Below are positions 42,296-51,554 of a stretch of 64,000 bases of DNA, in pieces. The translations under genes and the position numbers were made by a program. Below the pieces are notes generated by a model, which saw only the letters and a program-made list of their open reading frames with translations, did no database searches and was not told the DNA's origin. The number at the start of each line of letters is the position of its first letter. Position 1 is the first letter of the stretch. Source of the stretch: Anaerohalosphaera lusitana (lineage in GTDB: Bacteria > Planctomycetota > Phycisphaerae > Sedimentisphaerales > Anaerohalosphaeraceae); contig NZ_CP019791.1 of the NCBI RefSeq assembly GCF_002007645.1, positions 3,092,593 to 3,156,592 of the forward strand, given 5' to 3'.

Positions 42296-45200
42296 ATGCC
42301 TTCAAATGTTACGCGTTGGGCCATCGAGAAAAACCGTATCATGATAACGCTTCTCGTGTTGGTTGCGATCGGCGGAGTGGCTGCATATCTTACAATGCCG
42401 CGAAGCGAGGACCCCGGCTTCATCGTAAGGACCGCTCTGGTGACATGCATGTTTCCCGGCGCTACCGCCGAACGGATCGATCAGCTCGTAGCCGATCCCC
42501 TGGAGAATTCGATCCGTCAGATGCCGGAGGTAGAGACCATACGAAGTCAGTCAAAGATGGGGGCCGCGATAATCAAAATCGATATTTCGGAACGCTACAC
42601 AGAGCTGCGTCCCATCTGGGACGATCTGAGAAGACGTGTAGCTGATGCGAAAAACGAACTTCCTCAGGATGTCATCGGCCCTTTTGTCAATGACGATTTC
42701 GGGGATGTCTTCGGGATAATCGTGACTGTTACCGGCGAAACAGGCCCGTCCGGCGGGGCTTACGATTATTCACGGCTTGAAGACATTGCAAGAGATACGA
42801 GGGATGAACTCCTTCTCATTGAAGAGGTCGCGAGAGTAGAAATACAGGGCATTCAGGAGGAAAGAATATTCATAGAATACAGCAATGCAAAACTTGCTGA
42901 ACTTGGCATATCGCCCTATCAGCTCAAGCAGATTCTGGACAATCGCAACATTGTCATTCCGGGCGGCAGTATCACTACAGGAGATGAACGGATCGTATTG
43001 GAGCCAAGCGGTAATTTCGAATCGCTTGAAGACCTCAGGCAGACAGTAATTCGACTGCCGGAGAGATCGGAACTGGTTTATTTGCAGGATATAGCGGAGA
43101 TAAACAGGGGATATATGGACCCTCCGGAAACCAAGGTTCGTGCAAACGGAATACCGGGCCTGTCACTTGGCATAAATCTTCGTGAAGGAGGCAATATAAT
43201 CGAGTTGGGCGAACAGGTGAAAGAGCTGATCCGCAGGCTTGAGCGTTATTACCCCGTGGGCATCGATTTCGACATAATAATATTCCAGCCGTTCCACGTA
43301 AGCAGACGGGTAAGGACTTTCAGCCTGAACCTGATCCAGGCAATCACCATAGTTGTCATTGTCATGCTTTTGACAATGGGTGTCAGGACCGGGTTTGTCG
43401 TGGGGGCACTCATACCAATGACGATACTGTCCAGCTTTCTCATCATGTCAGTTCTGGGCATCTGGATCGATCAGATATCACTGGCGGCGATGATAATTGC
43501 ACTTGGTATGCTGGTGGACGCTGCTATAGTAGTTTGCGAGTCTACAATGGTGCTCCGCAACGAAGGCAAGGATCCTGTGCAGGCAGCAATACTGGCCGCA
43601 GATGAGCACAAGCTGCCTCTGATGACGTCCGCACTGACGACATCGGCTGCATTCTTACCGATCTTTCTGGCGGAATCGGAGGTGGGAGAATACACCGCGC
43701 CCCTGTTCAAGGTGGTTACGATTACGCTTCTGGCCTCATGGGTGCTGTCAATGACAATGACGCCGCTGCTGAGCGTCTGGTTCATGAGGGTAAAAAAAGA
43801 GATCAAAGCGGAAAGCTTCAACACAAGGGTGATGCAGAGATACCGCTCACTGTTGATCTCGATGCTGAAGCATCCGATCCTGAGTCTTTCGATCACTGCT
43901 CTGATATTCATAGCTTCAATAATATCATTTGGATTTGTCCCGGAAGAATTTTTCCCGCCAAGTGATAAAACCACGTTCACTGCAGAGTTCGAACTGCCTT
44001 ACGCAACTCCAATAGAAAGAACAGACAAGATCGTCAGGGAAATAGAAGCTTTCATGCAGCGCGAACTGAAAGCAGATGGCGACAGGGCCGAGGGCATTAT
44101 GAACTGGGCCACTTTCATCGGTCAGGGTCCCCCAAGATTCGAACTGCCCTTCAGTCCGGTTCAGGCCGCCCCGGAGTATGCCATGATGCTTGTCAATACT
44201 ACCTCGGTGGAAGTGATAACAGAGAAATGTATACCGGCACTACAGGATTTCACAGAGCGATATCCAGGCATGATAACCAAGATCAGACCGCTGCAGTTGG
44301 GTCCGCCGATCGTCTCACCAATAGAGGTTCGAATTTCCGGCGAAGACAATGAACGGCTTTTTGAAAATGTTGAACTTGTGCGCAAATACATGGACGAAAA
44401 CAGCAACATCAGAAATGTGCGCGACGACTGGGGCCGACGGGTGAAAAAGATATTCGTTCGGGTAAGTCAAACCAGAGCTCGTCGCGCCGGGCTCACCAGC
44501 CGGGACGTGGCAGTATCGCTGCAGACGGTCCTCAGCGGCCTCGAATCCACACAGTACCGTGAAACTGAGGATGTAATACCCGTGGTGATCAGAACGGTCA
44601 CCGCGGAAAGGGATGATATTGGCAAACTCGAAACGCACAACATCTACGTTCAGCAGACAGGTCGATCCGTGCCGCTGGAGCAGGTGGCGGATCTGGAACT
44701 TCAATGGGATTGGCCCAAGATATACAGGCGAAACGGCAGAAAAACTGTAACTCTTTTTGCCGACGTCGCAGGCGATGTTACTGCGATCGAAACTGCGAAT
44801 CGGCTGGACGAATGGCTCAGTGATGAGGCAGAAGACTGGCCTTTGGGTTATAACTATGAACTCGGCGGTGAACTCGAAAAGTCGGGCGAGTCAAACGCAT
44901 CCATTCTGGAAAAACTTCCAATCGCCGGCCTGGTCATCTTTCTGCTGCTGGTCGCGCAGTTCAACTCGCTACGCAAAACATTGATCATTCTACTGACGGT
45001 ACCACTTGGAATAATAGGCGTTGTCTTCGGGCTGGTGGTTACGCAATCATATTTCGGCTTTATGACACTGCTCGGGATCGTGGCGCTTACCGGAATAGTG
45101 GTTAACGATGCGATCGTGCTTCTGGAAAGGATCGATCTTGAGCGTGAGTATTACGGTTTTGAGGTACACAGAGCTATAGTTGAGGCCGCCCAGCGGAGAA

Positions 45201-45430
45201 TGCGACCGATCCTGCTGACCTCCGTAACGACCGTATGCGGTTTACTGCCGCTCTGGCTGGGAGGCGGCATAATGTTCGAACCTATGGCGGTGACGCTCAT
45301 CTTCGGCCTGATCTTTGCGACTGTGCTGACACTCGGCGTTGTGCCGGTCATATATGCCGTTCTCTATCGTATCAATTTCAAGGGGTATACGTATCATTTT
45401 GACCCTAGCGGGCAACGCACTGCCGATTAA
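42296..45430 (+). CDS. RND efflux pump permease (AcrB/MMPL-type)
   Basis: A 1044-residue inner-membrane proton-driven pump with the usual twelve helices in two halves, each with a large periplasmic loop. TM4 contains ALGMLVDAAIVVCE with the acidic residue of the proton relay; FVPEEFFPPSDKTTF and VNDAIVLLERIDLE are further hallmarks. Motifs fit the hydrophobe/amphiphile efflux (HAE) group, and its length matches. Substrate is unknown. No outer membrane channel gene follows; the TolC proteins at 28-32 kb are candidates. It converges with the rmlD-like gene with 5 bases between stops. Confidence 0.95.
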   Translation: MPSNVTRWAIEKNRIMITLLVLVAIGGVAAYLTMPRSEDPGFIVRTALVTCMFPGATAERIDQLVADPLENSIRQMPEVETIRSQSKMGAAIIKIDISERYTELRPIWDDLRRRVADAKNELPQDVIGPFVNDDFGDVFGIIVTVTGETGPSGGAYDYSRLEDIARDTRDELLLIEEVARVEIQGIQEERIFIEYSNAKLAELGISPYQLKQILDNRNIVIPGGSITTGDERIVLEPSGNFESLEDLRQTVIRLPERSELVYLQDIAEINRGYMDPPETKVRANGIPGLSLGINLREGGNIIELGEQVKELIRRLERYYPVGIDFDIIIFQPFHVSRRVRTFSLNLIQAITIVVIVMLLTMGVRTGFVVGALIPMTILSSFLIMSVLGIWIDQISLAAMIIALGMLVDAAIVVCESTMVLRNEGKDPVQAAILAADEHKLPLMTSALTTSAAFLPIFLAESEVGEYTAPLFKVVTITLLASWVLSMTMTPLLSVWFMRVKKEIKAESFNTRVMQRYRSLLISMLKHPILSLSITALIFIASIISFGFVPEEFFPPSDKTTFTAEFELPYATPIERTDKIVREIEAFMQRELKADGDRAEGIMNWATFIGQGPPRFELPFSPVQAAPEYAMMLVNTTSVEVITEKCIPALQDFTERYPGMITKIRPLQLGPPIVSPIEVRISGEDNERLFENVELVRKYMDENSNIRNVRDDWGRRVKKIFVRVSQTRARRAGLTSRDVAVSLQTVLSGLESTQYRETEDVIPVVIRTVTAERDDIGKLETHNIYVQQTGRSVPLEQVADLELQWDWPKIYRRNGRKTVTLFADVAGDVTAIETANRLDEWLSDEAEDWPLGYNYELGGELEKSGESNASILEKLPIAGLVIFLLLVAQFNSLRKTLIILLTVPLGIIGVVFGLVVTQSYFGFMTLLGIVALTGIVVNDAIVLLERIDLEREYYGFEVHRAIVEAAQRRMRPILLTSVTTVCGLLPLWLGGGIMFEPMAVTLIFGLIFATVLTLGVVPVIYAVLYRINFKGYTYHFDPSGQRTAD

Positions 45431-45435
45431 GATGT

Positions 45436-46287
45436 TCAGACAATACTGTCAATAAACTCAGCCAGGGGTTCCTGCCAGGATCTGGCTGGTTCACCCACTA
45501 GAGCCGTTAATTTTCCACAATCGAAGCAACTGTTAAGGGGCCTCTGTGCCGCTGTTGGAAACTCGGAACTATCGCACGGTTCGATCTCGACATTTGAGCC
45601 CGCATGGACAAATATGAATCTGGCAACTTCAAAGCGAGATGCGTATCCTAACGCTGCAAAATGGAAAATGCCCTTGGGAAATCTGTCAAGAGTGATAAGC
45701 TTGCAAATCGTCTTTACGGCCTCTATTGTAGACGTAGGCGAGCCCTTCTGATCATCGACAACCTTGAGCCTGTCCCTTGTTTTCGCTAATTCGAGCAGCT
45801 TCGTGATAAAATTGCTTCCATGCCGGCCATACGTCCACTGCACCCGCATGATCAGATGCTCACAGCCGCTCTGTTTCAGCAGTTTTTCGCCTTCGAGCTT
45901 GCTTGCCCCGTACACATTTACAGGGTCAGGTTCATCGTCTTCGGTATAGGGCGTTTCCGATTTGCCGTTGAAGACAAAATCGGTACTTATATGGATAACC
46001 CTGCTTTTCATATCTGCAGCAATCTTGCCCAGCCGGGCCACTGCTTCTGCATTTACTTTGTAAGCCAGTTCGGGCTCACTTTCGGCCTTCTCGACATTTG
46101 TATAAGCTGCGCAGTTTATTATCAGTGATTCAGGTTGTATAACCCGCTTCAAGGCGTCCTCGTCGCAAATATCCAGCTCGGGCAGATCAAAGCCCCGTGC
46201 GTCATAACCGCACTTTCGCAGCTCTTCCATCAGATCGCGGCCCAGCATACCGCAAGCACCTAAAACTATAACATCTTTATCAGCCAT
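45436..46287 (-). CDS. rfbD: dTDP-4-dehydrorhamnose-reductase-like SDR
   Basis: A 283-residue NADPH-dependent reductase of the RmlD type: Rossmann motif GACGMLGRDL (about 9-18), NCAAYTNVEKAESEPELAYKVNA, catalytic HISTDFVFNG and VYGASKLEGE. It reduces a 4-keto nucleotide sugar, the last step of dTDP-rhamnose synthesis in cytosol. The start at 46287 overlaps the rmlC-like gene by 8 bases. GGGAA lies 7 bases before it; an ATG at 46305 is also in frame. Confidence 0.9.
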   Translation of the reverse strand: MADKDVIVLGACGMLGRDLMEELRKCGYDARGFDLPELDICDEDALKRVIQPESLIINCAAYTNVEKAESEPELAYKVNAEAVARLGKIAADMKSRVIHISTDFVFNGKSETPYTEDDEPDPVNVYGASKLEGEKLLKQSGCEHLIMRVQWTYGRHGSNFITKLLELAKTRDRLKVVDDQKGSPTSTIEAVKTICKLITLDRFPKGIFHFAALGYASRFEVARFIFVHAGSNVEIEPCDSSEFPTAAQRPLNSCFDCGKLTALVGEPARSWQEPLAEFIDSIV

Positions 46288-46801
46288 CCTTACGTTCCCA
46301 ATCATACGGTATGTGGTTATCATGCGGGCCGGTTCTGTATTCGTCAGGACTGTTGTAGTCGTACATCTCGGAAACTATATTGATAATGTACGCTTCTTCA
46401 TTTCCGACACACATCCATCCGTGCTGAATTCCGGGTGGTATCCGCACGAGACCGGGACAGTGCTCTCCGAGATATATCTGATTTACCGTACCGTAAGTCG
46501 ATGACTCCTTGCGTTCGTCATACAGAGCGACCTTGATAAGCCCCTTTGGAACATAGAAGTGATCGGTCTGTTTCTTATGAAAGTGCCACGCTTTTACAAT
46601 CCCCGGATATGTTGTGGTAAAATAAACCTGACCGAATTTCTCGAACCAGGGGTCATCCGCCCTCATGATCTCGCCCAGGCGGCCGCGCTCATCCGGTATA
46701 ACTTTGGCTCTACGGATTTCAACGCCGTCGATCACATCGCCGGAACTACGGAGTATCAGCCCCTCATCAACTTTGACAGCCCTTAGTGGTAGATTGCTCA
46801 T
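46280..46801 (-). CDS. rfbC: dTDP-4-dehydrorhamnose-3,5-epimerase-like protein
   Basis: A 173-residue cupin of the RmlC family, which epimerises C3 and C5 of a 4-keto sugar. The cupin core with KAWHFHKKQTDHFYV, IPPGIQHGW and YNSPDEYR is clear. The usual RGLHxQ motif is replaced by KAWHFH, keeping the catalytic His. It begins in the stop of the rmlA-like gene (ATGA overlap, 46798-46801). The altered active-site motif may signal a different sugar than dTDP-rhamnose. Confidence 0.87.
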   Translation of the reverse strand: MSNLPLRAVKVDEGLILRSSGDVIDGVEIRRAKVIPDERGRLGEIMRADDPWFEKFGQVYFTTTYPGIVKAWHFHKKQTDHFYVPKGLIKVALYDERKESSTYGTVNQIYLGEHCPGLVRIPPGIQHGWMCVGNEEAYIINIVSEMYDYNSPDEYRTGPHDNHIPYDWERKDG

Positions 46802-47523
46802 TGGGGCGGCTCCTTTGCAACTAATTCGTTAACCTTGTTGAGCGACCTGAAAGTACCTGCATCACTCCACCAGCCCGAGAGCTGCTCGAATTTCAGTTGC
46901 TCTTTTTGAATATAGATGTTGTTCACATCCGTTATTTCAAATTCACCTCTGCCGGATGGCTTGAGCGTTTTGATGTATTCGTACACACGATGGTCGTAAA
47001 AATAAACTCCTGTGACTATCAGGTTTGATTTTGGCTGAGCGGGCTTTTCTTCAATACCTACGATGCGGTCCCCATCGACCTGTGCTACACCAAAACGTTC
47101 TGGGTCGGCCACTTCCTTGAGCAGAAGTTTTGCGCCCTCACTCTGCTTCCTGAAAGCGTCTGCATAGGGTTTGAGATCAGCCTGAAAGATATTATCCCCC
47201 AGTATCACGGCAACCGAGCTGCCTGCCGCGAAATTCTCAGCGAGACCGAGAGCCTGAGCAATCCCGCCTGCTTCGTCCTGTACCTTATAGGTAAACTTGC
47301 AATTGAACTCACGACCTGAGCCCAGCAGGTTGACAACATCTCCCATATGCTCAAGTCCTGTAACCACAAGGATTTCCGTCACACCCGCTGCTGTGAGTTT
47401 TTCTATCGGGTAATATATCATGGGTTTGCGGCCAACCGGCAAAAGATGCTTGTTGGTTACCTTTGTAAGCGGGTGCAAACGCGTCCCAAGTCCTCCAGCC
47501 AAAATCACGCCCTTAAGTTCCAC
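46798..47523 (-). CDS. rfbA: Glucose-1-phosphate nucleotidyltransferase (short RmlA)
   Basis: A 241-residue sugar-nucleotide synthase making dTDP-glucose or a relative. The signature GVILAGGLGTRLHPLT (residues 5-20) and KHLLPVGRKPMIYYP are intact, with SVAVILGDN and GWWSDAGT further on. It is shorter than Escherichia coli RmlA (about 290) and lacks its C-terminal helical extension, like the short RmlA found in many bacteria and archaea. The start is GTG at 47523, with AAGGAG 7 bases upstream. It is first in the three-gene operon; a 4,6-dehydratase (rmlB) is not in the window. Confidence 0.92.
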   Translation of the reverse strand: MELKGVILAGGLGTRLHPLTKVTNKHLLPVGRKPMIYYPIEKLTAAGVTEILVVTGLEHMGDVVNLLGSGREFNCKFTYKVQDEAGGIAQALGLAENFAAGSSVAVILGDNIFQADLKPYADAFRKQSEGAKLLLKEVADPERFGVAQVDGDRIVGIEEKPAQPKSNLIVTGVYFYDHRVYEYIKTLKPSGRGEFEITDVNNIYIQKEQLKFEQLSGWWSDAGTFRSLNKVNELVAKEPPQ

Positions 47524-47558
47524 AGGTGCTCTCCTTTCAAAAATAGCTTATTAAGGGG

Positions 47559-47587
47559 ATTCTACCCCGAGTCCAACTTCACGTCAA
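47559..47587 (-). promoter_or_regulatory. Promoter of the rml-like operon
   Basis: On the minus strand TTGACG (47582-47587) and TAGAAT (47559-47564) are separated by 17 bases, about 45 bases before the GTG start. Confidence 0.7.
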
Positions 47588-47821
47588 CTATAAGCAGTTA
47601 TGAAACTTATAGGCCTTCTTTTTTTGCTTATTTTTCAGCAAAACTACTCAAAGATATGTTGTAATTACGGAATTTCACGATTAAATAGAATATGCGGGTG
47701 ACACTTTCAGCAGGGAAGCGAACAGAATTAACGGATTTTTCGAGCAATCTTGAAGCTGGAAGGCCTAAAATTGCCAAACAGATTGTTGCCATCGGAGGCC
47801 AAAAAGAGGGGACGCATTTCG

Positions 47822-49498
47822 GTGACTGAGCCGTTGCGTTCAACACGGCCAGAAAATGACCCCACAGCAGCAGCTAAAGACTCGCGCAATTCGGAAAGCC
47901 AAAAAAACAAACTTCGAGTCTTACTTATTGAAGACGAGACTCCACATGTCTACCTGATAAGACGGGCGTTCAAGAATTCACCGCAAAGTTTTGAACTCGT
48001 CACGAGCAGGTGTTTAGAAGATGCCAAAAAGCTCATTGCCCAGCACTTGTTCGATGTACTTGTAACCGACCTTATGCTGCCGGACGGACGAGGCGTCGAT
48101 CTTCTAAAAGACGCAGATATCACATGCAAAGTACCAATTGTGGTTATGACAAGTTACGGAGGCGAGGACATTGCGGTAGACGCCCTGAAAGCAGGAGCGA
48201 TGGATTATGTCGTAAAGTCCAATGACGCGTTTGAAGCACTGCCTCACATAACAAAAAACGCTGTCACGAGCTGGCGTGCCCGCGAGACCCGCAGAAAATC
48301 CGCTGAAGCCGTCATGAAGCGTGAAAGCCACCTGAGAATGGTCCTCGACGCGACTTCCGGCGGTGTCTGGGACCGGGACCTGGTATTGGACCAGGTCTAC
48401 TACGGCAGTAACTGGGCGAGCATGCTTGGGTACAAGCCGGAAGAAATCGTACCCCACACACGATTCTGGCACAGCCTGGTTCATCCGGATGACCGAGCTG
48501 ATGTCATGCGCGCGATGAACGATCATTTGTCCGGCAAATGCGACAAATACTCAGCAGAATTCAGAATACGAACCAAAACCGGCGAATATAAGTGGGTACT
48601 CAGTCGCGGAAAGGTCGTAGAACGTGACTCAGACGGCAAGCCAACGCGCATTGTCGGCACCCATACTGATATCTCCGAAAGAAAACTTGCTGAGCAGGAG
48701 ATACAAAAGATAAATGCAGAACTGGAGCAAAGGGTGCAGGAACGCACACGTGAACTAAGCGTAACGAATGAACAGCTTTGCAAGGAAATGGCTGAGCGAA
48801 AAATGCTCGAAAAGGAAGTTTTGAGCATCAGTGAGCGCGAACGTGAATGGACGGGTCAGGAGCTGCATGACAGCCTGGGACAGCAGCTCACCGGCATTGC
48901 CATAATGAGTAAAGTTCTGGCTAATAAACTGAAAGAGAAAGGGATCGCAGAATCGGAAAACGCCGACGCAATTTCCGAGATGATCAAACACAGCATTGAA
49001 AAAACCCGGGCAATAGCAAAAGGCCTGCACCCCATCGACATAGGTAATTCGGGTCTGTGCGAAGCGATGCGGAACCTTGCCGCTAATACAGCCAGTCTTT
49101 TCAGAGTTGAATGTTCGTTCAGCGGCGATGTCGAGATCGAGATTTGCGACACGGCAGCGGCAATGAATCTTTACCGGATCGCCCAGGAAGCCATAACAAA
49201 TGCAATCAGGCACGGGCATGCGGACAATATTGACGTAACACTAGATTGCAACGGAGAAAACGGTAATCTGCGTATCGTAAATGATGGAGCACCATTTTCT
49301 ATAAATACGGAAAAATCCAAAGGAATGGGCTTGCGTTTAATGAAACATCGTGCTGAAATGATAGACGGCAAGCTGGAGATTTGTCAGCGACGTGGCGGAG
49401 GAGCCATTGTCACATGCGCTTTTAAGTTGCCGCAGGAGTGGAGGAAAAATAATGCCACCGAGGTTGAGTTTACTCGGAGTGAGGACTGCGAGCAGTAA
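47822..49498 (+). CDS. Hybrid receiver-PAS-histidine kinase (NarX/DesK type)
   Basis: A soluble kinase of about 558 residues: receiver domain (about 31-155, phosphoacceptor Asp83 in LVTDLMLPDG), a PAS/PAC domain (about 175-300, YKWVLSRGKV ... GTHTDISERK), a coiled coil, HisKA_3 with the phosphorylated His in ELHDSLGQQL (about 349) and an HATPase domain. It should sense a cytosolic signal and receive phosphate through its own receiver. No good ATG exists; GTG at 47822 has AGAGGGG about 10 bases ahead, while the frame opens with a TTG at 47750 lacking a ribosome site. The next kinase gene overlaps its end by 47 bases. Confidence 0.88.
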   Translation: MTEPLRSTRPENDPTAAAKDSRNSESQKNKLRVLLIEDETPHVYLIRRAFKNSPQSFELVTSRCLEDAKKLIAQHLFDVLVTDLMLPDGRGVDLLKDADITCKVPIVVMTSYGGEDIAVDALKAGAMDYVVKSNDAFEALPHITKNAVTSWRARETRRKSAEAVMKRESHLRMVLDATSGGVWDRDLVLDQVYYGSNWASMLGYKPEEIVPHTRFWHSLVHPDDRADVMRAMNDHLSGKCDKYSAEFRIRTKTGEYKWVLSRGKVVERDSDGKPTRIVGTHTDISERKLAEQEIQKINAELEQRVQERTRELSVTNEQLCKEMAERKMLEKEVLSISEREREWTGQELHDSLGQQLTGIAIMSKVLANKLKEKGIAESENADAISEMIKHSIEKTRAIAKGLHPIDIGNSGLCEAMRNLAANTASLFRVECSFSGDVEIEICDTAAAMNLYRIAQEAITNAIRHGHADNIDVTLDCNGENGNLRIVNDGAPFSINTEKSKGMGLRLMKHRAEMIDGKLEICQRRGGGAIVTCAFKLPQEWRKNNATEVEFTRSEDCEQ

Positions 49499-51527
49499 AG
49501 GAAATCGCATCAGGCCGACATTGCTTTTAGCTGTCGGTTTGTCGATTCTTGTGATACTGTATATTTCAGTTGTTTCCGCAGAAAAACTGGGTCTTCGCCA
49601 TATCGAAACGGAAGCAGTAATGGAGATTCGGACTATCGGGGGCCTGGTAAAAGGTAAGGGATGTGAGAATGTATTGCCCGAGCTTTCTGCCGTACTTTCG
49701 TGTCTAGCCAGCCATTCGGACGTCGTAAGTGGTCTCAGCCAACAGGACCATGAACTGCTCAAGGTCGCAGTTGAACCATTTAACTGGCCTGACAGAAAAA
49801 ACCACCAAACTGCTTTTTTGTCAATATATGATTCATCGGGCACGGTCAAAGCATCAAATAAAAGAAAAGGAATTCGTCCACTACCGCTTGCAGACCCTCA
49901 ACAAATAACTTCACCCACAACTCAGGTCGCACTTAGCAGTAGCAGTAGTGGTTATCACCAACTTCTGGTCATTATTCCTATCACCATTGACAATCAGCTA
50001 CAAGGTTTTGCAGTAGGACAGCAGCAACTGGCAAATGTAATGTCAAGTGTGGCACGAAAGCATGACATAGAATTCGCGATCAGAAACTCCCGCAGAGATT
50101 CCGAAGACAGGGAGCAACCGCAAAGAATTCTCAGCAGTGATAAAGAGCTGCTGAATGCGTTGGCGGACCAGGTTTGGAACGAAACCAATGACTCTGCCAC
50201 AGAAAAACGGCTCGTGTTCAGGAGCAGATCCCTGATCCCCGGAGTTTTCCCAATCTATGATGCACTGGGGACACGAACAGGTGAACTGGCGATTTTGAAG
50301 GATATAACACACTCAGTAGCTGTTTTCGACCATGTTCTAGGCATATTTGCGATTCTAATAACTACAGCAGGTCTGTTTATCTTGATGATCCTCTTCGGGT
50401 TTATCAGACACATAAACAGAAATCTTTCTCAGACCCATTCACAACTTCTGGACGAAATAGAAGAAAGAAAAAAAGTAGAAGAATTTCTTAGAGAGAGTAA
50501 ACAGCGATACTCCCTGCTTACCCAAAGCATTCCCGGAATTGTATTTCAATTCAAAATGACGGGAGATGGGTCCTGCTCTGAAACTTTTATCGAAGGTAAC
50601 ATTCCCGAACTCTGCTGTGAATACGGTATAGATCAAAAGGAATGCGGGCTTTTCTTCGAACTCATACACGAGGATGATGTTGATGATGTAGTCGCCTCAT
50701 TGATCCAAGCAGCAAGTCTTGAAAGGACCTGGTCGGCTGAGTATCGAATAAAGTGCGCTCCCGGATCGGAACGATGGGTTCGAGCAACCGCAAATCCGGG
50801 CAGCACAGATGAGCACAATCGCACATTGTGGAATGGGGTAATGCTTGACGTGACCGACAAAAAGAAGGAGGAAAAAAACAGGCTCGAACTCGAAGAAGAA
50901 CTTCTAAGGATAAGTGAACGCGAGAGAAGACGCATAGGTTATGAACTGCATGACAGCATTGGGCAGCAATTAACAGGTATAGCATTCATGGTAAAGGCAA
51001 CACAGGCACGACTTGAATCTCGCGATCTGACCGAAGCAAAGGATATGGAGGACGTGTCAAGGCTAATAAATGACACTATTGATGAGACACGCGACCTTGC
51101 CAAAATGATCCATCCAATAGATCTGAAAGTAAGCGGTTTCCTGCCGGCACTCGAACAGCTTATGGCAATGAGTGAAAGCCTGTTCGGAATCGAGTGCAGG
51201 CTGATATGCGACAGCGCTGTGAGGTTTAGTACTTTTAGTGATGATACAGCAATGCATTTGTACAGAATAACCGAGGAAGCCATTCTGAACGCTATAAGAC
51301 ATGGGAAGGCAAAATCCGTTTGGGTTGAAATAAATAAAAGAGACAAAGACATGGTTTTGATAATCCAGAATGATGGCGAAGATTTCCCAGAAGCACCTGT
51401 CTCACAAAACGGTATGGGATTGAAGATAATGGATTACCGAGCACAGTTGATACATGGTTCTGTCACGATCGGACCGAGACCGGCTGGAGGCGCTCATTTA
51501 AGCTGTAAATTTCGGGAAAATAATTAG
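49452..51527 (+). CDS. Membrane sensor histidine kinase (HisKA_3)
   Basis: A 691-residue kinase. TM1 (about 23-42) and TM2 (about 298-320) bracket a large periplasmic sensor domain of roughly 250 residues with no recognised family. A PAS-like domain follows (about 360-470, ERTWSAEYRIKCAPGSERWVRA), then HisKA_3 with His in ELHDSIGQQLTGIAF (about 500) and an HATPase domain (GMGLKIMDYRA). GGAGGA precedes the ATG at 49452; the frame opens at 49392 but lacks a site. It overlaps the hybrid kinase by 47 bases, and the NarL-type regulator follows 27 bases later, so all three likely form one phosphorelay. Confidence 0.9.
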   Translation: MPPRLSLLGVRTASSKGNRIRPTLLLAVGLSILVILYISVVSAEKLGLRHIETEAVMEIRTIGGLVKGKGCENVLPELSAVLSCLASHSDVVSGLSQQDHELLKVAVEPFNWPDRKNHQTAFLSIYDSSGTVKASNKRKGIRPLPLADPQQITSPTTQVALSSSSSGYHQLLVIIPITIDNQLQGFAVGQQQLANVMSSVARKHDIEFAIRNSRRDSEDREQPQRILSSDKELLNALADQVWNETNDSATEKRLVFRSRSLIPGVFPIYDALGTRTGELAILKDITHSVAVFDHVLGIFAILITTAGLFILMILFGFIRHINRNLSQTHSQLLDEIEERKKVEEFLRESKQRYSLLTQSIPGIVFQFKMTGDGSCSETFIEGNIPELCCEYGIDQKECGLFFELIHEDDVDDVVASLIQAASLERTWSAEYRIKCAPGSERWVRATANPGSTDEHNRTLWNGVMLDVTDKKKEEKNRLELEEELLRISERERRRIGYELHDSIGQQLTGIAFMVKATQARLESRDLTEAKDMEDVSRLINDTIDETRDLAKMIHPIDLKVSGFLPALEQLMAMSESLFGIECRLICDSAVRFSTFSDDTAMHLYRITEEAILNAIRHGKAKSVWVEINKRDKDMVLIIQNDGEDFPEAPVSQNGMGLKIMDYRAQLIHGSVTIGPRPAGGAHLSCKFRENN

Positions 51528-51554
51528 GTAATAAGTTATACGAAAGAGGTTATT

